From assembly GCF_963666665.1 (NCBI RefSeq), contig NZ_OY762999.1:2547501-2611500 (forward strand): DNA of 64,000 bases. The letters are read 5' to 3'. The notes under the pieces were generated by a model. It saw nothing but the letters and a program-made list of their open reading frames with translations, did not search any database and was not told where the DNA came from. The stretch is from Maridesulfovibrio sp. (GTDB lineage: Bacteria > Desulfobacterota > Desulfovibrionia > Desulfovibrionales > Desulfovibrionaceae). Shown here piece after piece: positions 34,315-45,053 of the stretch; the stretch's first letter is position 1; the number at the start of each line of letters is the position of its first letter. A program made the position numbers and the translations under genes.

Positions 34315-34907
34315 TTCCCCTCCCTATGGTTTGAGAATGGAACACATCGCCGCAAGCGGGGGAGCATGCGGATACACATTCTTGTTAAACCCAAATTTTT
34401 TAAAGGAAACCAGTAATTTACGAGAACGAATTCGTCTAGCCTGAAATAAAGCGCGGCAATGAGACGAGCTGAAAGTAACATGTACTTAACACAATCCTCT
34501 GACAATTTCAGCAAAAAAGAGTGGCTAAAAAAAATTTTAGTAAGTACATTAAAAAATTGACTCTCAATGAGACTCTTTTTCGCCATTCTGCAAAAACGAA
34601 CAGGATTAAAACCAACTAATAAAATACTAATTTAATTGTATTTTTTATTATAAACTATTTCCTTCCCCCTGACGGTACCCTTTAGCAATTCTGCAGTCTC
34701 ATTTTCGTTCTCCCATATTATTAACGGTGTAAAAGTTCACTATCGAACCCTTTTTTAGCCGAAAAACAACATATTTGAACATTTTTTCACAATCCGATTT
34801 ACATTTTTGTTTTTATCGAGCAAAAATACTTCTAACACCGGAAAAACCTACTGACTATGTAGCTAATTATGAAAACAGCATTCATTTATACGTGTATGCC
34901 CGCAAAA
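34315..34907. other. Long AT-rich intergenic region upstream of oadA
   Basis: About 590 bases without a convincing gene; short ORFs here lack ribosome binding sites or run through a terminator. A 17-bp palindrome GACTCTCAATGAGACTC at 34559-34575, about 245 bases from oadA, may be a regulator site. No consensus promoter stands out. Confidence 0.4.
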
Positions 34908-34940
34908 ACAAAAAAAAGCCGCCCGCAGATAGCGGGCGGC
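34908..34940 (-). terminator. Intrinsic terminator after the Feo-associated small gene
   Basis: Minus strand GCCGCCCGC, 5-base loop, GCGGGCGGC, then nine T residues. Confidence 0.9.
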
Positions 34941-35027
34941 CTAATAAACCAATGGTATCAATCAGCGTAGACTTTAGCAAATAGAAGTCGGTAAAAAGCT
35001 GAAAATATGAACTTTTATAAATTATTA

Positions 35028-35204
35028 CTACTTTTGTCGAAGATCATCGACGCAGTTATTACCTTCACCGCAACAACTTTCTCTATCTTTCGAAGCTGAG
35101 CAATCACAACCACAGCCGCAACCGCCCCCTCCTTGACCAAACCACTTTCGGGCCAGATAGATTACAGCTATTCCAATTACACCGAAAACTATTAAATTTT
35201 CCAT
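35028..35204 (-). CDS. FeoB-associated Cys-rich membrane protein
   Basis: 58 residues, found by reading the strand. One N-terminal membrane helix (MENLIVFGVIGIAVIYLAR), then a Gly-rich turn and a dense cysteine group GGCGCGCDCS followed by SCC and NC. This is the layout of the FeoB-associated Cys-rich family, usually encoded beside the ferrous-iron transporter feoB. No feoA or feoB is in the window, so here it stands alone with another tiny membrane gene upstream and a strong terminator about 90 bases downstream. Ribosome binding site GGAG. Probably iron-related; biochemical role unknown. Confidence 0.8.
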   Translation of the reverse strand: MENLIVFGVIGIAVIYLARKWFGQGGGGCGCGCDCSASKDRESCCGEGNNCVDDLRQK

Positions 35205-35336
35205 CAAAGGCTCCGTTGATAGGGGATTTCATTTTCACAATTAATGTAGCCCCTATTTGAATGAAGTCAACCTTTCGCGGAAAATCCCCTCCTGAATCAG
35301 TGCCTGCCGCTAAGTCCACCCTCACGATTCGGAAAA

Positions 35337-35510
35337 TTATGCGACAAAATTCTGAAACATACTCATAATTTTATTAACCGGGCCTGGAAACCGCTCCAAA
35401 AGAGTCTGGCAGGCGATATAAGTCGCAAACAAAAAGGCAGCAAATCCTCCCCATACTACAAAGTCGAACAGAAGAGGGATTGTTTTCTCAGATATTCTTT
35501 TTTTTCGCAT
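35337..35510 (-). CDS. Small single-span membrane protein
   Basis: 57 residues with a basic N-terminus (MRKKRISEK), one hydrophobic helix (about 16-36) and an amphipathic C-terminus. The ATG at 35510 has GGAGG 7 bases upstream; the longer ORF start at 35546 is less likely. It lies 132 bases upstream of the FeoB-associated gene on the same strand, so the two may share a message. Not recognised. Confidence 0.6.
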   Translation of the reverse strand: MRKKRISEKTIPLLFDFVVWGGFAAFLFATYIACQTLLERFPGPVNKIMSMFQNFVA

Positions 35511-35738
35511 TTTTTTACCTCCTACCCCTGAGAGAGCAACATGCATACCAACGAACCTAAAGAATTATAAACCGCATAAACAACTGTAATACTTTCTTAA
35601 ATCACAAAAAAGAGCATCCCCTACCCACAGTCATAAAATTGGCAGGAATTATATTCCCCTATTATCGAATCTCCCCTGTGCATGTGCCGGGCAATATGGC
35701 ATATTTATAGGAACCTTCTTGAAACCAATGGAACGCAC

Positions 35739-37367
35739 ATGATTGATATAAGCAAAGAACAATTACTTAAAGAGCTGGAGCAAAAAAACGAGCACATAGC
35801 TCAACTAGAAGCCCAGCTCTACGGCACTGACGATTACCTTGAAGAAAGATTCAGGAAGCTAATTGACCATGTAGAGATGGTTTCTGTTCAAGGATATAAC
35901 AATAATAGGGAAGTCGTTTTCTGGAATAAAGCCAGTGAAAAGCTCTATGGATATTCACAGGAAGAAGCTTTGGGAAAAAAACTGGAAGAGCTGATTATCC
36001 CGGAGTACATGAGAGAAGCAGTGATCAGCAATATCCGGGACTGGCATGACAAAGGAATCAGCATCCCTGCCGGAGAATTGGATCTGATCCACAAAGACGG
36101 CAGCACCGTACCTGTGTACTCAGCTCACGTCATGCAGAAAAACCCAGACGGCTCAAAATACATGTATTGTATAGATGTTGATCTTACTGAAATAAAAAAA
36201 ACGCACCGACAACTCATTAAAGCCAAGGAGCAGGCTGAATCAGCAAGCAGGGCTAAAAGCGAATTCCTTGCGAACATGAGCCACGAAATACGAACCCCTT
36301 TAAATGGAGTGCTGGGCATGCTGCAATTACTAAAATCGACCCAGCAAAGAGACAAGCAACTCGAATACATTGAACTCGCAGTTGTGGGAGTAAAAAGGCT
36401 TACCACTCTGCTGTCGGACATTCTTGATCTTTCCCGGGTCGAAGCGGGCAAGCTTGCAGTCGATCCGACCCCCTTTGATCTGCCGGAACTCCTGCAAAAC
36501 CTGACAGATTTATACCGGCCTTCAGCCCAGCAAAAAGGTCTCAAGCTGAATCTAACCCTTCACCCGGCGACCATAACAAAGATTACCGGAGATTCATCAC
36601 GACTGCAGCAGGTATTAACCAACATAATTAGCAATGCGATTAAATTTACGAAAAATGGAATCATCAAGGTTGAAACCTACCCCCTGCCCCATACAACTGC
36701 CGGTACGACTAAAATTCTCTTCAGCGTCAGCGATACAGGCCCGGGTATACCGGACAGCAAGATGGAGGAATTATTCTCGCCTTTCATACAGCTCAGCGAA
36801 GGCTATCGCCGCACCCATCAAGGCGCGGGACTGGGTTTATCAATATGTAAACAGCTTGTGAAACTTATGGGCGGTAATATTTCAATCGAAAGCGAGCTGA
36901 GCATAGGTACTACGGTATATTTATGTATTCCCTTTGGCCTTCCTTCATCAGACAAAGCAGCACCGGTATTAGCTGAAACGATCAAGCCACCTAAAACTAG
37001 CCTTAAAGTACTTTTAGTAGAAGACGAAGCCATAAACAGACTGGCTGCTAAGCGGCAAATGGAATTGGCCGGATGCGAAGTAACTGCCGTCGAGAATGGG
37101 CAGCTTGCTTTAGAAGCCGCAGCCCAAAAAAATTTCCATTTAATAATGATGGACATCCAGATGCCAATCATGGATGGGATCTCAGCGACTCAGGCCATCC
37201 GAAAGGGTGAGGCTGGCCGAGAAAACAAAGACATTCCCATCATCGCCATGACGGCCTACGCCATGAAAGGGGATCGGGAAAAATTCCTTGATTCCGGCAT
37301 GAACGATTATCTTGCCAAGCCGATTGAGAACAAGAACCTGCTGAAAATGCTCGATAAGTACCGCTGA
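35739..37367 (+). CDS. Hybrid sensor histidine kinase with PAS and receiver domains
   Basis: 542 residues, no membrane segment, so probably cytoplasmic. Order: N-terminal coiled coil (1-30), PAS domain (about 40-160), HisKA with NMSHEIRTPLNG, HATPase_c (N-box NIISNAIKFT, G1 DTGPGIP, G2 GAGLGLSICK), then a receiver with VEDEAINR, phospho-acceptor Asp in MMDIQMPIMDG and Lys in DYLAKPI. No DNA-binding output domain and no partner regulator next to it. ATG 35739 is chosen since the preceding 19 codons are unlike the family. The stimulus is unknown. Confidence 0.88.
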   Translation: MIDISKEQLLKELEQKNEHIAQLEAQLYGTDDYLEERFRKLIDHVEMVSVQGYNNNREVVFWNKASEKLYGYSQEEALGKKLEELIIPEYMREAVISNIRDWHDKGISIPAGELDLIHKDGSTVPVYSAHVMQKNPDGSKYMYCIDVDLTEIKKTHRQLIKAKEQAESASRAKSEFLANMSHEIRTPLNGVLGMLQLLKSTQQRDKQLEYIELAVVGVKRLTTLLSDILDLSRVEAGKLAVDPTPFDLPELLQNLTDLYRPSAQQKGLKLNLTLHPATITKITGDSSRLQQVLTNIISNAIKFTKNGIIKVETYPLPHTTAGTTKILFSVSDTGPGIPDSKMEELFSPFIQLSEGYRRTHQGAGLGLSICKQLVKLMGGNISIESELSIGTTVYLCIPFGLPSSDKAAPVLAETIKPPKTSLKVLLVEDEAINRLAAKRQMELAGCEVTAVENGQLALEAAAQKNFHLIMMDIQMPIMDGISATQAIRKGEAGRENKDIPIIAMTAYAMKGDREKFLDSGMNDYLAKPIENKNLLKMLDKYR

Positions 37368-37402
37368 TGACGTTAGATATGATCAAGAATCCATAACCCT
37401 TC

Positions 37403-37429
37403 TTGACACGCTCCACGCAGTGCTATACT
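37403..37429 (+). promoter_or_regulatory. Possible sigma-70 promoter of cbiM
   Basis: TTGACA (37403-37408), 15-base spacer, TATACT (37424-37429), about 86 bases before cbiM. The spacer is short by two bases. I see no cobalamin-riboswitch B12 box or NikR-type site. Confidence 0.4.
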
Positions 37430-37514
37430 TTCGAAAAAAGTATGCAGCATCTGCCTCACAAATCTGAAATAAGATCTAGGGCTGTCCTACTCATTACTAA
37501 TAAGGAATACGAGT

Positions 37515-38123
37515 ATGCACATATCAGAAGGAGTCCTTTCACTGCCGGTACTTGCCAGCGGTGCGGTTGTAGCAGCAACAGGAACCATAATCGGCCTGAG
37601 AAAGCTTGATTCGGAAAAACTTGTTTCCGTAGCACTGCTCTCTTCGGTCTTTTTTATTGCCTCACTGATTCATATTCCGATAGGACCTTCCAGTGCACAC
37701 CTGATCCTTAGCGGTCTCATGGGCCTTCTTCTCGGCTGGGCTGCTTTTCCGGCCATCTTTACCGGTCTCCTGCTGCAGGCAGTCCTCTTCCAATACGGCG
37801 GACTGACTGTAATCGGAGTAAACACAGCAACCATGGCCCTACCCGCAGTGGCCTGCCATTATATGTTTCGCCCGCTGCTCAAAAAAAACTTTTTCAGCAT
37901 GAGCCTCGGAGCATTCCTTTGCGGTGCAGTCTCAATCGCTCTTTCCGCTCTCCTGACCTCTCTGGCTCTTTCCTTTACCGATGAAAGCTTTGTCTCAGCA
38001 GCACAGATGATTGTTTACGGACACATTCCCATCATGATCATCGAAGGCTTTATCTGCGCCTCAGCATACGGCTTCCTGCAAAAGGTCAGACCGGAAATGC
38101 TGCTTGCCACTCAGGAAACATAA
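37515..38123 (+). CDS. cbiM: ECF-type cobalt/nickel permease, CbiM/NikM family
   Basis: 202 residues, about six membrane helices. The N-terminal MHISEGVLS holds the conserved His2 that binds Co2+/Ni2+ through the free N-terminus in CbiM/NikM, and IPIGPSSAHLILSGL and GVNTATMALPAV are family segments. It is the substrate-specific S-component; the CbiN, CbiQ and CbiO partners are not adjacent, so it must use subunits encoded elsewhere or work alone. Metal choice cannot be read from sequence. Ribosome binding site AAGGAA. Confidence 0.85.
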   Translation: MHISEGVLSLPVLASGAVVAATGTIIGLRKLDSEKLVSVALLSSVFFIASLIHIPIGPSSAHLILSGLMGLLLGWAAFPAIFTGLLLQAVLFQYGGLTVIGVNTATMALPAVACHYMFRPLLKKNFFSMSLGAFLCGAVSIALSALLTSLALSFTDESFVSAAQMIVYGHIPIMIIEGFICASAYGFLQKVRPEMLLATQET

Positions 38124-38144
38124 CTTCGACTTATACGAACAAAT

Positions 38145-38178
38145 AAAGGCCGGGTTGATTTAAATCAACCCGGCCTTT
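38145..38178. terminator. Bidirectional terminator between cbiM and the MATE gene
   Basis: AAAGGCCGGGTTGATTTA / TAAATCAACCCGGCCTTT, almost perfect stem, followed by TT. The genes converge here. Confidence 0.9.
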
Positions 38179-38181
38179 TAA

Positions 38182-39552
38182 TTACTCAATAACTCGCATA
38201 CTCTCCCATTTACCACCCTTAAACCGCCGATAGAACGCTGCTGACAGAATAATTACATACAGGGTAAATATGGCCCACAGAAAATATGGACCGGAAGGAT
38301 ACACCTCTACTCCCATGTAGCAGGGAATTACCATCACCGCGACACAGCACAATCCAACACTCTTCATGACAAAAACAACATCACCGGCACCTTTCAGGGC
38401 ACCGGAATAGACCAGCGCCATTCCGTCAAAAAGAATATATGCTGCAGTAAAAAGCAGAAAATGTGTTCCGTAATCCAAGACATCAGCAAAGACTGCATCA
38501 GAGATGTTCTCAGGACGGAACAATGACAGGAGCAATTCCGGGAAAACGAGATAAATCAATCCCATGAAAAGCATCCAGACGGTAGTAATATGAAAAGCGC
38601 ATTTGGTGGCCCGCCTCGCATAATCCGGCCTGCCCTGTCCGATGGCCTGTCCCACAAGAGTGCTGACCCCTACAGCAATCCCGTAAGCCGGGAAAAACGA
38701 CACTCCATCAATGGAAAGGACAATATTGCTGGCAGCGAGGATTACGGTTCCCAATCTCCCGACCATATACACAAAGAAAGTGACGGCGAAGATGTCGAGA
38801 AAAAACTGCACACCATTAGAAAGTCCGAATGAGATAAACCTCTTGAAGAGTTTCGGGTCAAAACGGAAATTGCTGCGTGTCCTGAAAGATTTTTCATTGG
38901 CTTTACTGAAAATAAGCGGAATATAGATACCTACAATTACCGCCCCGGCAGTAATAGTTGCGATGGCTGCCCCGCGGATACCCATCTCGGGAAAGAACCA
39001 GAATCCGTTGATCAGAGCATAATCCAAGGGAATATTAACTGCCGCACCGATCATATTGACCACCATGACCGTCCGGGTCAGCCCGCGTCCGGCAAAGAAC
39101 CCTGAAAGAGCGGTATCAAGCACAGGAAGTCCGGCTCCGAGCATGAGTATACGGAAATATTGAATCTCAAGCTCCAGTACTTCCGGGGGATGCCCGCCCC
39201 GTTCCAGAAGCGGAGTCAGCCAGAATCCCATAACACCCAGGAGCACCCACGCTCCAAGAGCGAAATATATCCCCTGCCAAAGGCTTGATGCGACTCGTTC
39301 CGGCCTTGCAGCTCCGGTATACTGAGCAATAAATACATTAATATAACTGGCCACCCCCATAAAAAAAGAAATGAACAGAAAGGACATAATTCCTGCAGGC
39401 AAAGCGGCGGCAATGGCCTCCATGGAATAACGCCCAAGAAAGATGCGGTCTGTTACCTGCATTATGGTGGTGGAAGCCATACTCACCGCAAGGGGCATGC
39501 TTATATTAAGCACATGCTTATATCCAAACGGCTTGTTCCATAAAGAAATCAT
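38182..39552 (-). CDS. MATE family efflux transporter
   Basis: 456 residues, 12 predicted membrane helices in two halves. MATE features: NISMPLAVSMASTTIMQVTDRIFLGRYS in helix 1 and the mirrored region GLSNGVQFFLDIFAVTFFVYMVGRLG after the midpoint, with GVGVSTLVGQAIGQGRPDYA. These proteins export cationic or organic compounds against Na+ or H+. Substrate unknown. The ATG at 39552 has GGAG upstream; the ORF start at 39558 is a TTG inside that site's spacer. Confidence 0.88.
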   Translation of the reverse strand: MISLWNKPFGYKHVLNISMPLAVSMASTTIMQVTDRIFLGRYSMEAIAAALPAGIMSFLFISFFMGVASYINVFIAQYTGAARPERVASSLWQGIYFALGAWVLLGVMGFWLTPLLERGGHPPEVLELEIQYFRILMLGAGLPVLDTALSGFFAGRGLTRTVMVVNMIGAAVNIPLDYALINGFWFFPEMGIRGAAIATITAGAVIVGIYIPLIFSKANEKSFRTRSNFRFDPKLFKRFISFGLSNGVQFFLDIFAVTFFVYMVGRLGTVILAASNIVLSIDGVSFFPAYGIAVGVSTLVGQAIGQGRPDYARRATKCAFHITTVWMLFMGLIYLVFPELLLSLFRPENISDAVFADVLDYGTHFLLFTAAYILFDGMALVYSGALKGAGDVVFVMKSVGLCCVAVMVIPCYMGVEVYPSGPYFLWAIFTLYVIILSAAFYRRFKGGKWESMRVIE

Positions 39553-39683
39553 TTTCAACTCCGATAGCTTGAAACTCAGCTAGATATTATAATTAATTCG
39601 CGCATGACATTTTTTATCATCTTCAACGGGAAGCGCAGTGGAGCGAGAGGAAGGCTATGAGTATTCTTATACATTGTACACAT

Positions 39684-39720
39684 AAAAAAAGCCGTTTCCG
39701 GAGTTACCCGGAAACGGCTT
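39684..39720 (-). terminator. Intrinsic terminator after the HU gene
   Basis: Minus strand AAGCCGTTTCCGG, 6-base loop, CCGGAAACGGCTT, then five more T residues, 22 bases after the HU stop. Confidence 0.88.
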
Positions 39721-39742
39721 TAAAACTTCGTCAGAACCAGAA

Positions 39743-40015
39743 TTATTTAACTGCGTCCTTGAGGAATTTTCCGGGAGTGAATTTAACGCCACGGGAAGCG
39801 GGAATCTGGATTGCTTCGCCGGTCTGGGGATTGCGTCCGGTGCGAGCGGAACGCTCTACAGTCTTAAATGTACCGAAACCTGTAAGGGTAACATTGCCTT
39901 CTTCTTTGAGGCCATCTTCGATTGCGCTGAGAACGCCGTCCAGTGCGGCAGATGCGTCTTTTGCACTCAGCTCCAGTTTTTCCCGGATTTTCTTAACAAG
40001 AACAGTTTTACTCAT
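39743..40015 (-). CDS. hup: HU-family DNA-binding protein
   Basis: 90 residues, the standard HU/IHF length. The hallmark arm sequence GRNPQTGEAIQIPAS and GFGTFKTVERSAR are present, with N-terminal helices MSKTVLVKKIREKL. It binds and bends DNA with little sequence preference as a homo- or heterodimer. The ATG at 40015 has GGAG six bases upstream; the ORF could extend 5 codons but without a site. Monocistronic, divergent from groES across 480 bases. Confidence 0.93.
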   Translation of the reverse strand: MSKTVLVKKIREKLELSAKDASAALDGVLSAIEDGLKEEGNVTLTGFGTFKTVERSARTGRNPQTGEAIQIPASRGVKFTPGKFLKDAVK

Positions 40016-40339
40016 AGTTAACTCCTTCAAAAGTATTTTTTCCCGCGCTCAGGCGGCGGATATCCGTACCCCTTAAAGCCCACTACACCAGAAATTTAGA
40101 AAAAGCCATAGCGAAAAGCAAATCTTAGCCTGAGAGGATATTATATTTAGAAAGCACAAAAAAGTAACTTTTCGCCGGTGCAGCGGGCCCCTAAAATCAG
40201 GGCGGAATGGGGGATTACAAGCATTTACAAAGGAATGTCAAGCAGATTGCGTTAAAAGAGCTGGACGGTCTCAAATTTGGATCAAATCTCACAATCAAAA
40301 CTGTTTAAAAAAAGCAGTATTTTTTTTCGACTCACGGTG

Positions 40340-40367
40340 TTGACATATCTGCAGACTGTCTTAATTT
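40340..40367 (+). promoter_or_regulatory. Likely promoter of groES-groEL
   Basis: TTGACA (40340-40345), 16-base spacer, TAATTT (40362-40367), about 130 bases ahead of groES. I see neither the CIRCE operator (TTAGCACTC-N9-GAGTGCTAA) nor a clear sigma-32 site in 40016-40494, and nothing else in that 480-base stretch. Confidence 0.5.
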
Positions 40368-40494
40368 ATGTCAGCTTCTGCGGAAGCATCCGGCCTGCTG
40401 AGAGACGCAGGCTTTGAAATTTAAAAGTATGATCCGCCATAAACTCGCGGATTACTTATCTTATCTAAAAAAGTCTATTTATTTTGGAGGAACC

Positions 40495-40767
40495 ATGAAT
40501 CTCAAGCCTTTACAGGATCGTGTACTCATCAAGCGTGTAGAAACCGAGCAGAAGACCGCCAGCGGCATCATCATCCCCGATTCCGCAAAAGAAAAGCCCA
40601 TGAAAGGTGAAGTTGTTGCTGCAGGTCCCGGTAAAGACAACAACCCCATGACCGTTAAAGCAGGCGACGTAGTTCTCTTCGCCAAATATGCTGGTAACGA
40701 ACTGAAAATCGACGCAGACGAATTCATCATCATGCGCGAAGACGAAATCCTCGCGATCGTCGAGTAA
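40495..40767 (+). CDS. groES: Co-chaperonin GroES
   Basis: 90 residues. Typical GroES: MNLKPLQDRVLIKRVE, the mobile loop EQKTASGIIIPDSAKEK and GDVVLFAKYAGNE. It caps GroEL. The ATG at 40495 follows TTTTGGAGGAACC; an in-frame start at 40414 would add 27 non-conserved residues. groEL starts 47 bases downstream. Confidence 0.97.
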   Translation: MNLKPLQDRVLIKRVETEQKTASGIIIPDSAKEKPMKGEVVAAGPGKDNNPMTVKAGDVVLFAKYAGNELKIDADEFIIMREDEILAIVE

Positions 40768-40814
40768 TATCCCCTTAATAAATTAATTTTTTCCAGATCA
40801 GGAGAATATAAGAC

Positions 40815-42401
<1,587 letters not shown>

Positions 42402-42423
42402 TTCTGATATATAGATTAGTTGA

Positions 42424-42458
42424 AAGGCCCGGCAACGTTAGTTGCCGGGCCTTTTTTA
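42424..42458 (+). terminator. Intrinsic terminator after groEL
   Basis: AAGGCCCGGCAAC, GTTA loop, GTTGCCGGGCCTT, then five more T residues. Perfect 13-bp stem. It overlaps the stop of the convergent glycosyltransferase gene. Confidence 0.92.
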
Positions 42459-44888
42459 TTGCACTGCCGAACGTTTAGACAAATCCTCATACATAGTCCA
42501 AGTCTTCAAAAACTCAGCATCAAAGGAGCGCTTCTCTGTATATGTCCGTGCACTCTTTTTCATGTACTGGAGAAGTTCGGGATGATCAGCAAGGCGGACA
42601 ATGGCTCTGGCTAGAGCATCAGCATTTCCTGCTTCGACAATTAATCCGGTGGTGTCTTCAATAAGGTTCTCGCAAGGCCCTCCGGAGTCAGTAACGATTA
42701 CCGGAAGCCCGGAAGCCTGTGCTTCTAGGACCACGTTGCCGAACGTATCGGTTGACGAAGGGAAGACAAATACATCAGAACTGGCATAGCATGCGGAAAG
42801 TTCGTCACCCCCAAGATAACCGGTAAAGGTAACCGGACACCCTTCCAGCCTTTTCTTCATTTCCTCAAGGTATGGACCGTCACCGACTACAACAAGATGC
42901 AATTCCGGCCTGATCGTTGAGACCGTCTTAAAAGCTTCGGTCAGAACATCAAGATTCTTTTCCCGCGAAACACGTCCCACATAAAGTAGCTTAACCGCTT
43001 CCTTTACCTTGAAACGTCCATTATAGAAACCGTTGCGTTTTTCCGGTGTAAAGCGATTGATATCTACCCCACGAGGATAAACCTTGATCTTATGTGCTTT
43101 GACTCCCTTCTCTGCAAGTTCATCCCCGGTAGCCTCTGAGGGGACAAAAACCGTATCCATCTGATTGTAGAACCAGATCATAAATTTCCACGCGATGTCT
43201 TCAAGACCTGTGTCATCGGTGAAAGCCCGTACGTACTGCGGGAAGGCAGTATGATAAGTTCCGTGAACCGGAAGCTTGAGCAGCTTGGCAACAGCCAGTC
43301 CGGCCAGCCCGACAGGGCCGGGAGTAGCTAGGTGAAGCAGGGTGTAATTTGTTTCAAGGCAGTGAGCCAGCACACGCAGGAACGGAGGGTATTTGAATGA
43401 AAGTTCCGGGTATTCTGGAAGATCAAATTCCCCTGCCGGGGTGAAGTTTACGACCTGATCACTGGAACCGTCGGAGCCGCAAGTGATTACGGTCAGCTTC
43501 TTGTCATGTTTGCGGGCCACATCCAGCTGATGCTGCAAAGTCAAAGCCACGCCGTTCACATCACTGAAGGTATCGGTAAAATGGGCGATCTTGGTTTCTC
43601 CCTCCAACGGGTCGTTATGACCGAAAACGGAGAGACAGTCGCGGGCAAACTCACGTTCACTGGCAAAAAGTCCGTAGGACACAAAATACGGAGCCAGCAG
43701 GGTATACAGGGAACCAGCCGCGCCTATTGTATGGAAAACATCAAACAGGTTAGCACCCAAGGCACTATTGATTATCTTGTCACCCAGCCCTGAAAGTACC
43801 TTGTCAGTGGCATTTCCCACAAAACGGAACCACTCGTCTTCCAACTCTTCAGGGCTGTACCTGAAACCGCAGCTGATATTGCGGGCGCGTTCATCACTTT
43901 CAACGATCCGGTTGGCTTCGCGCAATAAAGCGGCCTGCACTGAGTCGGAAGTCTTGAAATATTTTTTCGAACGCTGACGGTAAAGAAAGTTCTGAAGCTT
44001 ATCGAGGATAGAAGGATTCTCCTTATCGCCGGGATCAAGCACGTTATCTATGTATCGGAAGCATTCAACAGAACGTTTGAGCTTGGTACAATCAAAATGA
44101 CTTTTGTAAAACTGGTAAGCAATACCGTAAAGATTGTGCGCCATTGTATGAGGAGTAGCCGCCTTGCCCTGAACCATACCCCGCCCTTCACTGACTGCCT
44201 TGAGCATTTCCTGCGGTGTATCAACATCAACGATCTCGGTATAAACCCGAGCGATGTTGATACCGGAATGGTCGTCCGAACCTCCGGTAAGCCCCTTCAC
44301 CCACGGAGTCTTACCATATGGCTCTAAGCCGTGTTTGTCGGCGAGTTGGTCGATCTTTTCAGGTGTCAAGTTGTCTACGATGGTACGCAGGGCTGAATTC
44401 TGCATTTCATCACGGGTGCCGTTCAGCTCAAGGAGATTGAACATGAGCAAGGCCTGTTCGAAATGATCGGGGGTAAGCCTTTCATTTACCGCAAAAAGAG
44501 GATGGGCCAGCACGTGAACAATTCCCTGTTCGCGAAGATATGGAACCAGATCGAATACATTCTCACGCAGCTTTTGAAACTCACGATGGTGTTCCTCAGT
44601 GATGTCATAAGCCAGAACGTGCAATTTACAGCCGTCTTCCGGAAAATATGTGGTTATCTCTTCGCTGATGAATGCATTATCGAGGTGGGCGATTTCCAGA
44701 CTGCCGTTAATGGTGTTGTGATCCGTAATAGTGACCATGTTCATGGACCGGGCAAGAGCTCTCTCATAGATCTTCAACGGTTCGGTAAAACTTTCCGGGC
44801 AACCCAGCTTCTGCAGAATCCACTGGGATGGACGGGTTGAATATTTTGAGTGTACATGCAGGTCCACCCTCACATTAGAACCTTTCAT
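42456..44888 (-). CDS. PHP phosphoesterase-glycosyltransferase (GT4) fusion protein
   Basis: 810 residues. The N-terminal PHP domain (about 1-270) has metal-ligand motifs DLHVHSKYS (residues 9-17), TITDHNT, LAHPLF and GGSDDHSG. A helical middle region (about 270-430) is unique. The C-terminal half is a GT-B glycosyltransferase of family 4 type: DTFSDVNGVALT, LYVGRVSREKNLDVL and the E-x7-E region FGNVVLEAQASGLPVIV. The PHP part may hydrolyse a phosphate ester, while GT4 transfers a sugar, perhaps to a lipid. The ATG at 44888 has GGAGG upstream; the ORF start 32 codons earlier has none. No neighbour indicates the pathway. Confidence 0.85.
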   Translation of the reverse strand: MKGSNVRVDLHVHSKYSTRPSQWILQKLGCPESFTEPLKIYERALARSMNMVTITDHNTINGSLEIAHLDNAFISEEITTYFPEDGCKLHVLAYDITEEHHREFQKLRENVFDLVPYLREQGIVHVLAHPLFAVNERLTPDHFEQALLMFNLLELNGTRDEMQNSALRTIVDNLTPEKIDQLADKHGLEPYGKTPWVKGLTGGSDDHSGINIARVYTEIVDVDTPQEMLKAVSEGRGMVQGKAATPHTMAHNLYGIAYQFYKSHFDCTKLKRSVECFRYIDNVLDPGDKENPSILDKLQNFLYRQRSKKYFKTSDSVQAALLREANRIVESDERARNISCGFRYSPEELEDEWFRFVGNATDKVLSGLGDKIINSALGANLFDVFHTIGAAGSLYTLLAPYFVSYGLFASEREFARDCLSVFGHNDPLEGETKIAHFTDTFSDVNGVALTLQHQLDVARKHDKKLTVITCGSDGSSDQVVNFTPAGEFDLPEYPELSFKYPPFLRVLAHCLETNYTLLHLATPGPVGLAGLAVAKLLKLPVHGTYHTAFPQYVRAFTDDTGLEDIAWKFMIWFYNQMDTVFVPSEATGDELAEKGVKAHKIKVYPRGVDINRFTPEKRNGFYNGRFKVKEAVKLLYVGRVSREKNLDVLTEAFKTVSTIRPELHLVVVGDGPYLEEMKKRLEGCPVTFTGYLGGDELSACYASSDVFVFPSSTDTFGNVVLEAQASGLPVIVTDSGGPCENLIEDTTGLIVEAGNADALARAIVRLADHPELLQYMKKSARTYTEKRSFDAEFLKTWTMYEDLSKRSAVQ

Positions 44889-45053
44889 GGCAAAATCCTC
44901 CTGATAATTTCCGCATTGGCGCGAAGAAACTAACTGCTTATTTTTGCCTATGTTAATAAGGAGTGAAGGCTGTAACAGTCCCACGGTTGGGTTACGGTTC
45001 AGAGTATTTTCAGAGTGAGCCGTCCTAAAATAGATTGACGGTTAATTGGTTTA

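Noticed and set aside
32476..34416. 646-codon + strand open frame opposite oadA
   Set aside because: Mirror of the oadA codon pattern; oadA has clear catalytic and biotin motifs.
34212..34586. Minus-strand ORF overlapping the oadA start in another frame
   Set aside because: No ribosome binding site and large overlap with oadA; the part outside oadA has no recognisable protein.
34775..34984. 69-codon + strand ORF in the AT-rich gap
   Set aside because: No ribosome binding site and it runs straight through a strong terminator stem.
37430..37514. Cobalamin riboswitch before cbiM
   Set aside because: No B12 box or the expected length of structured leader.
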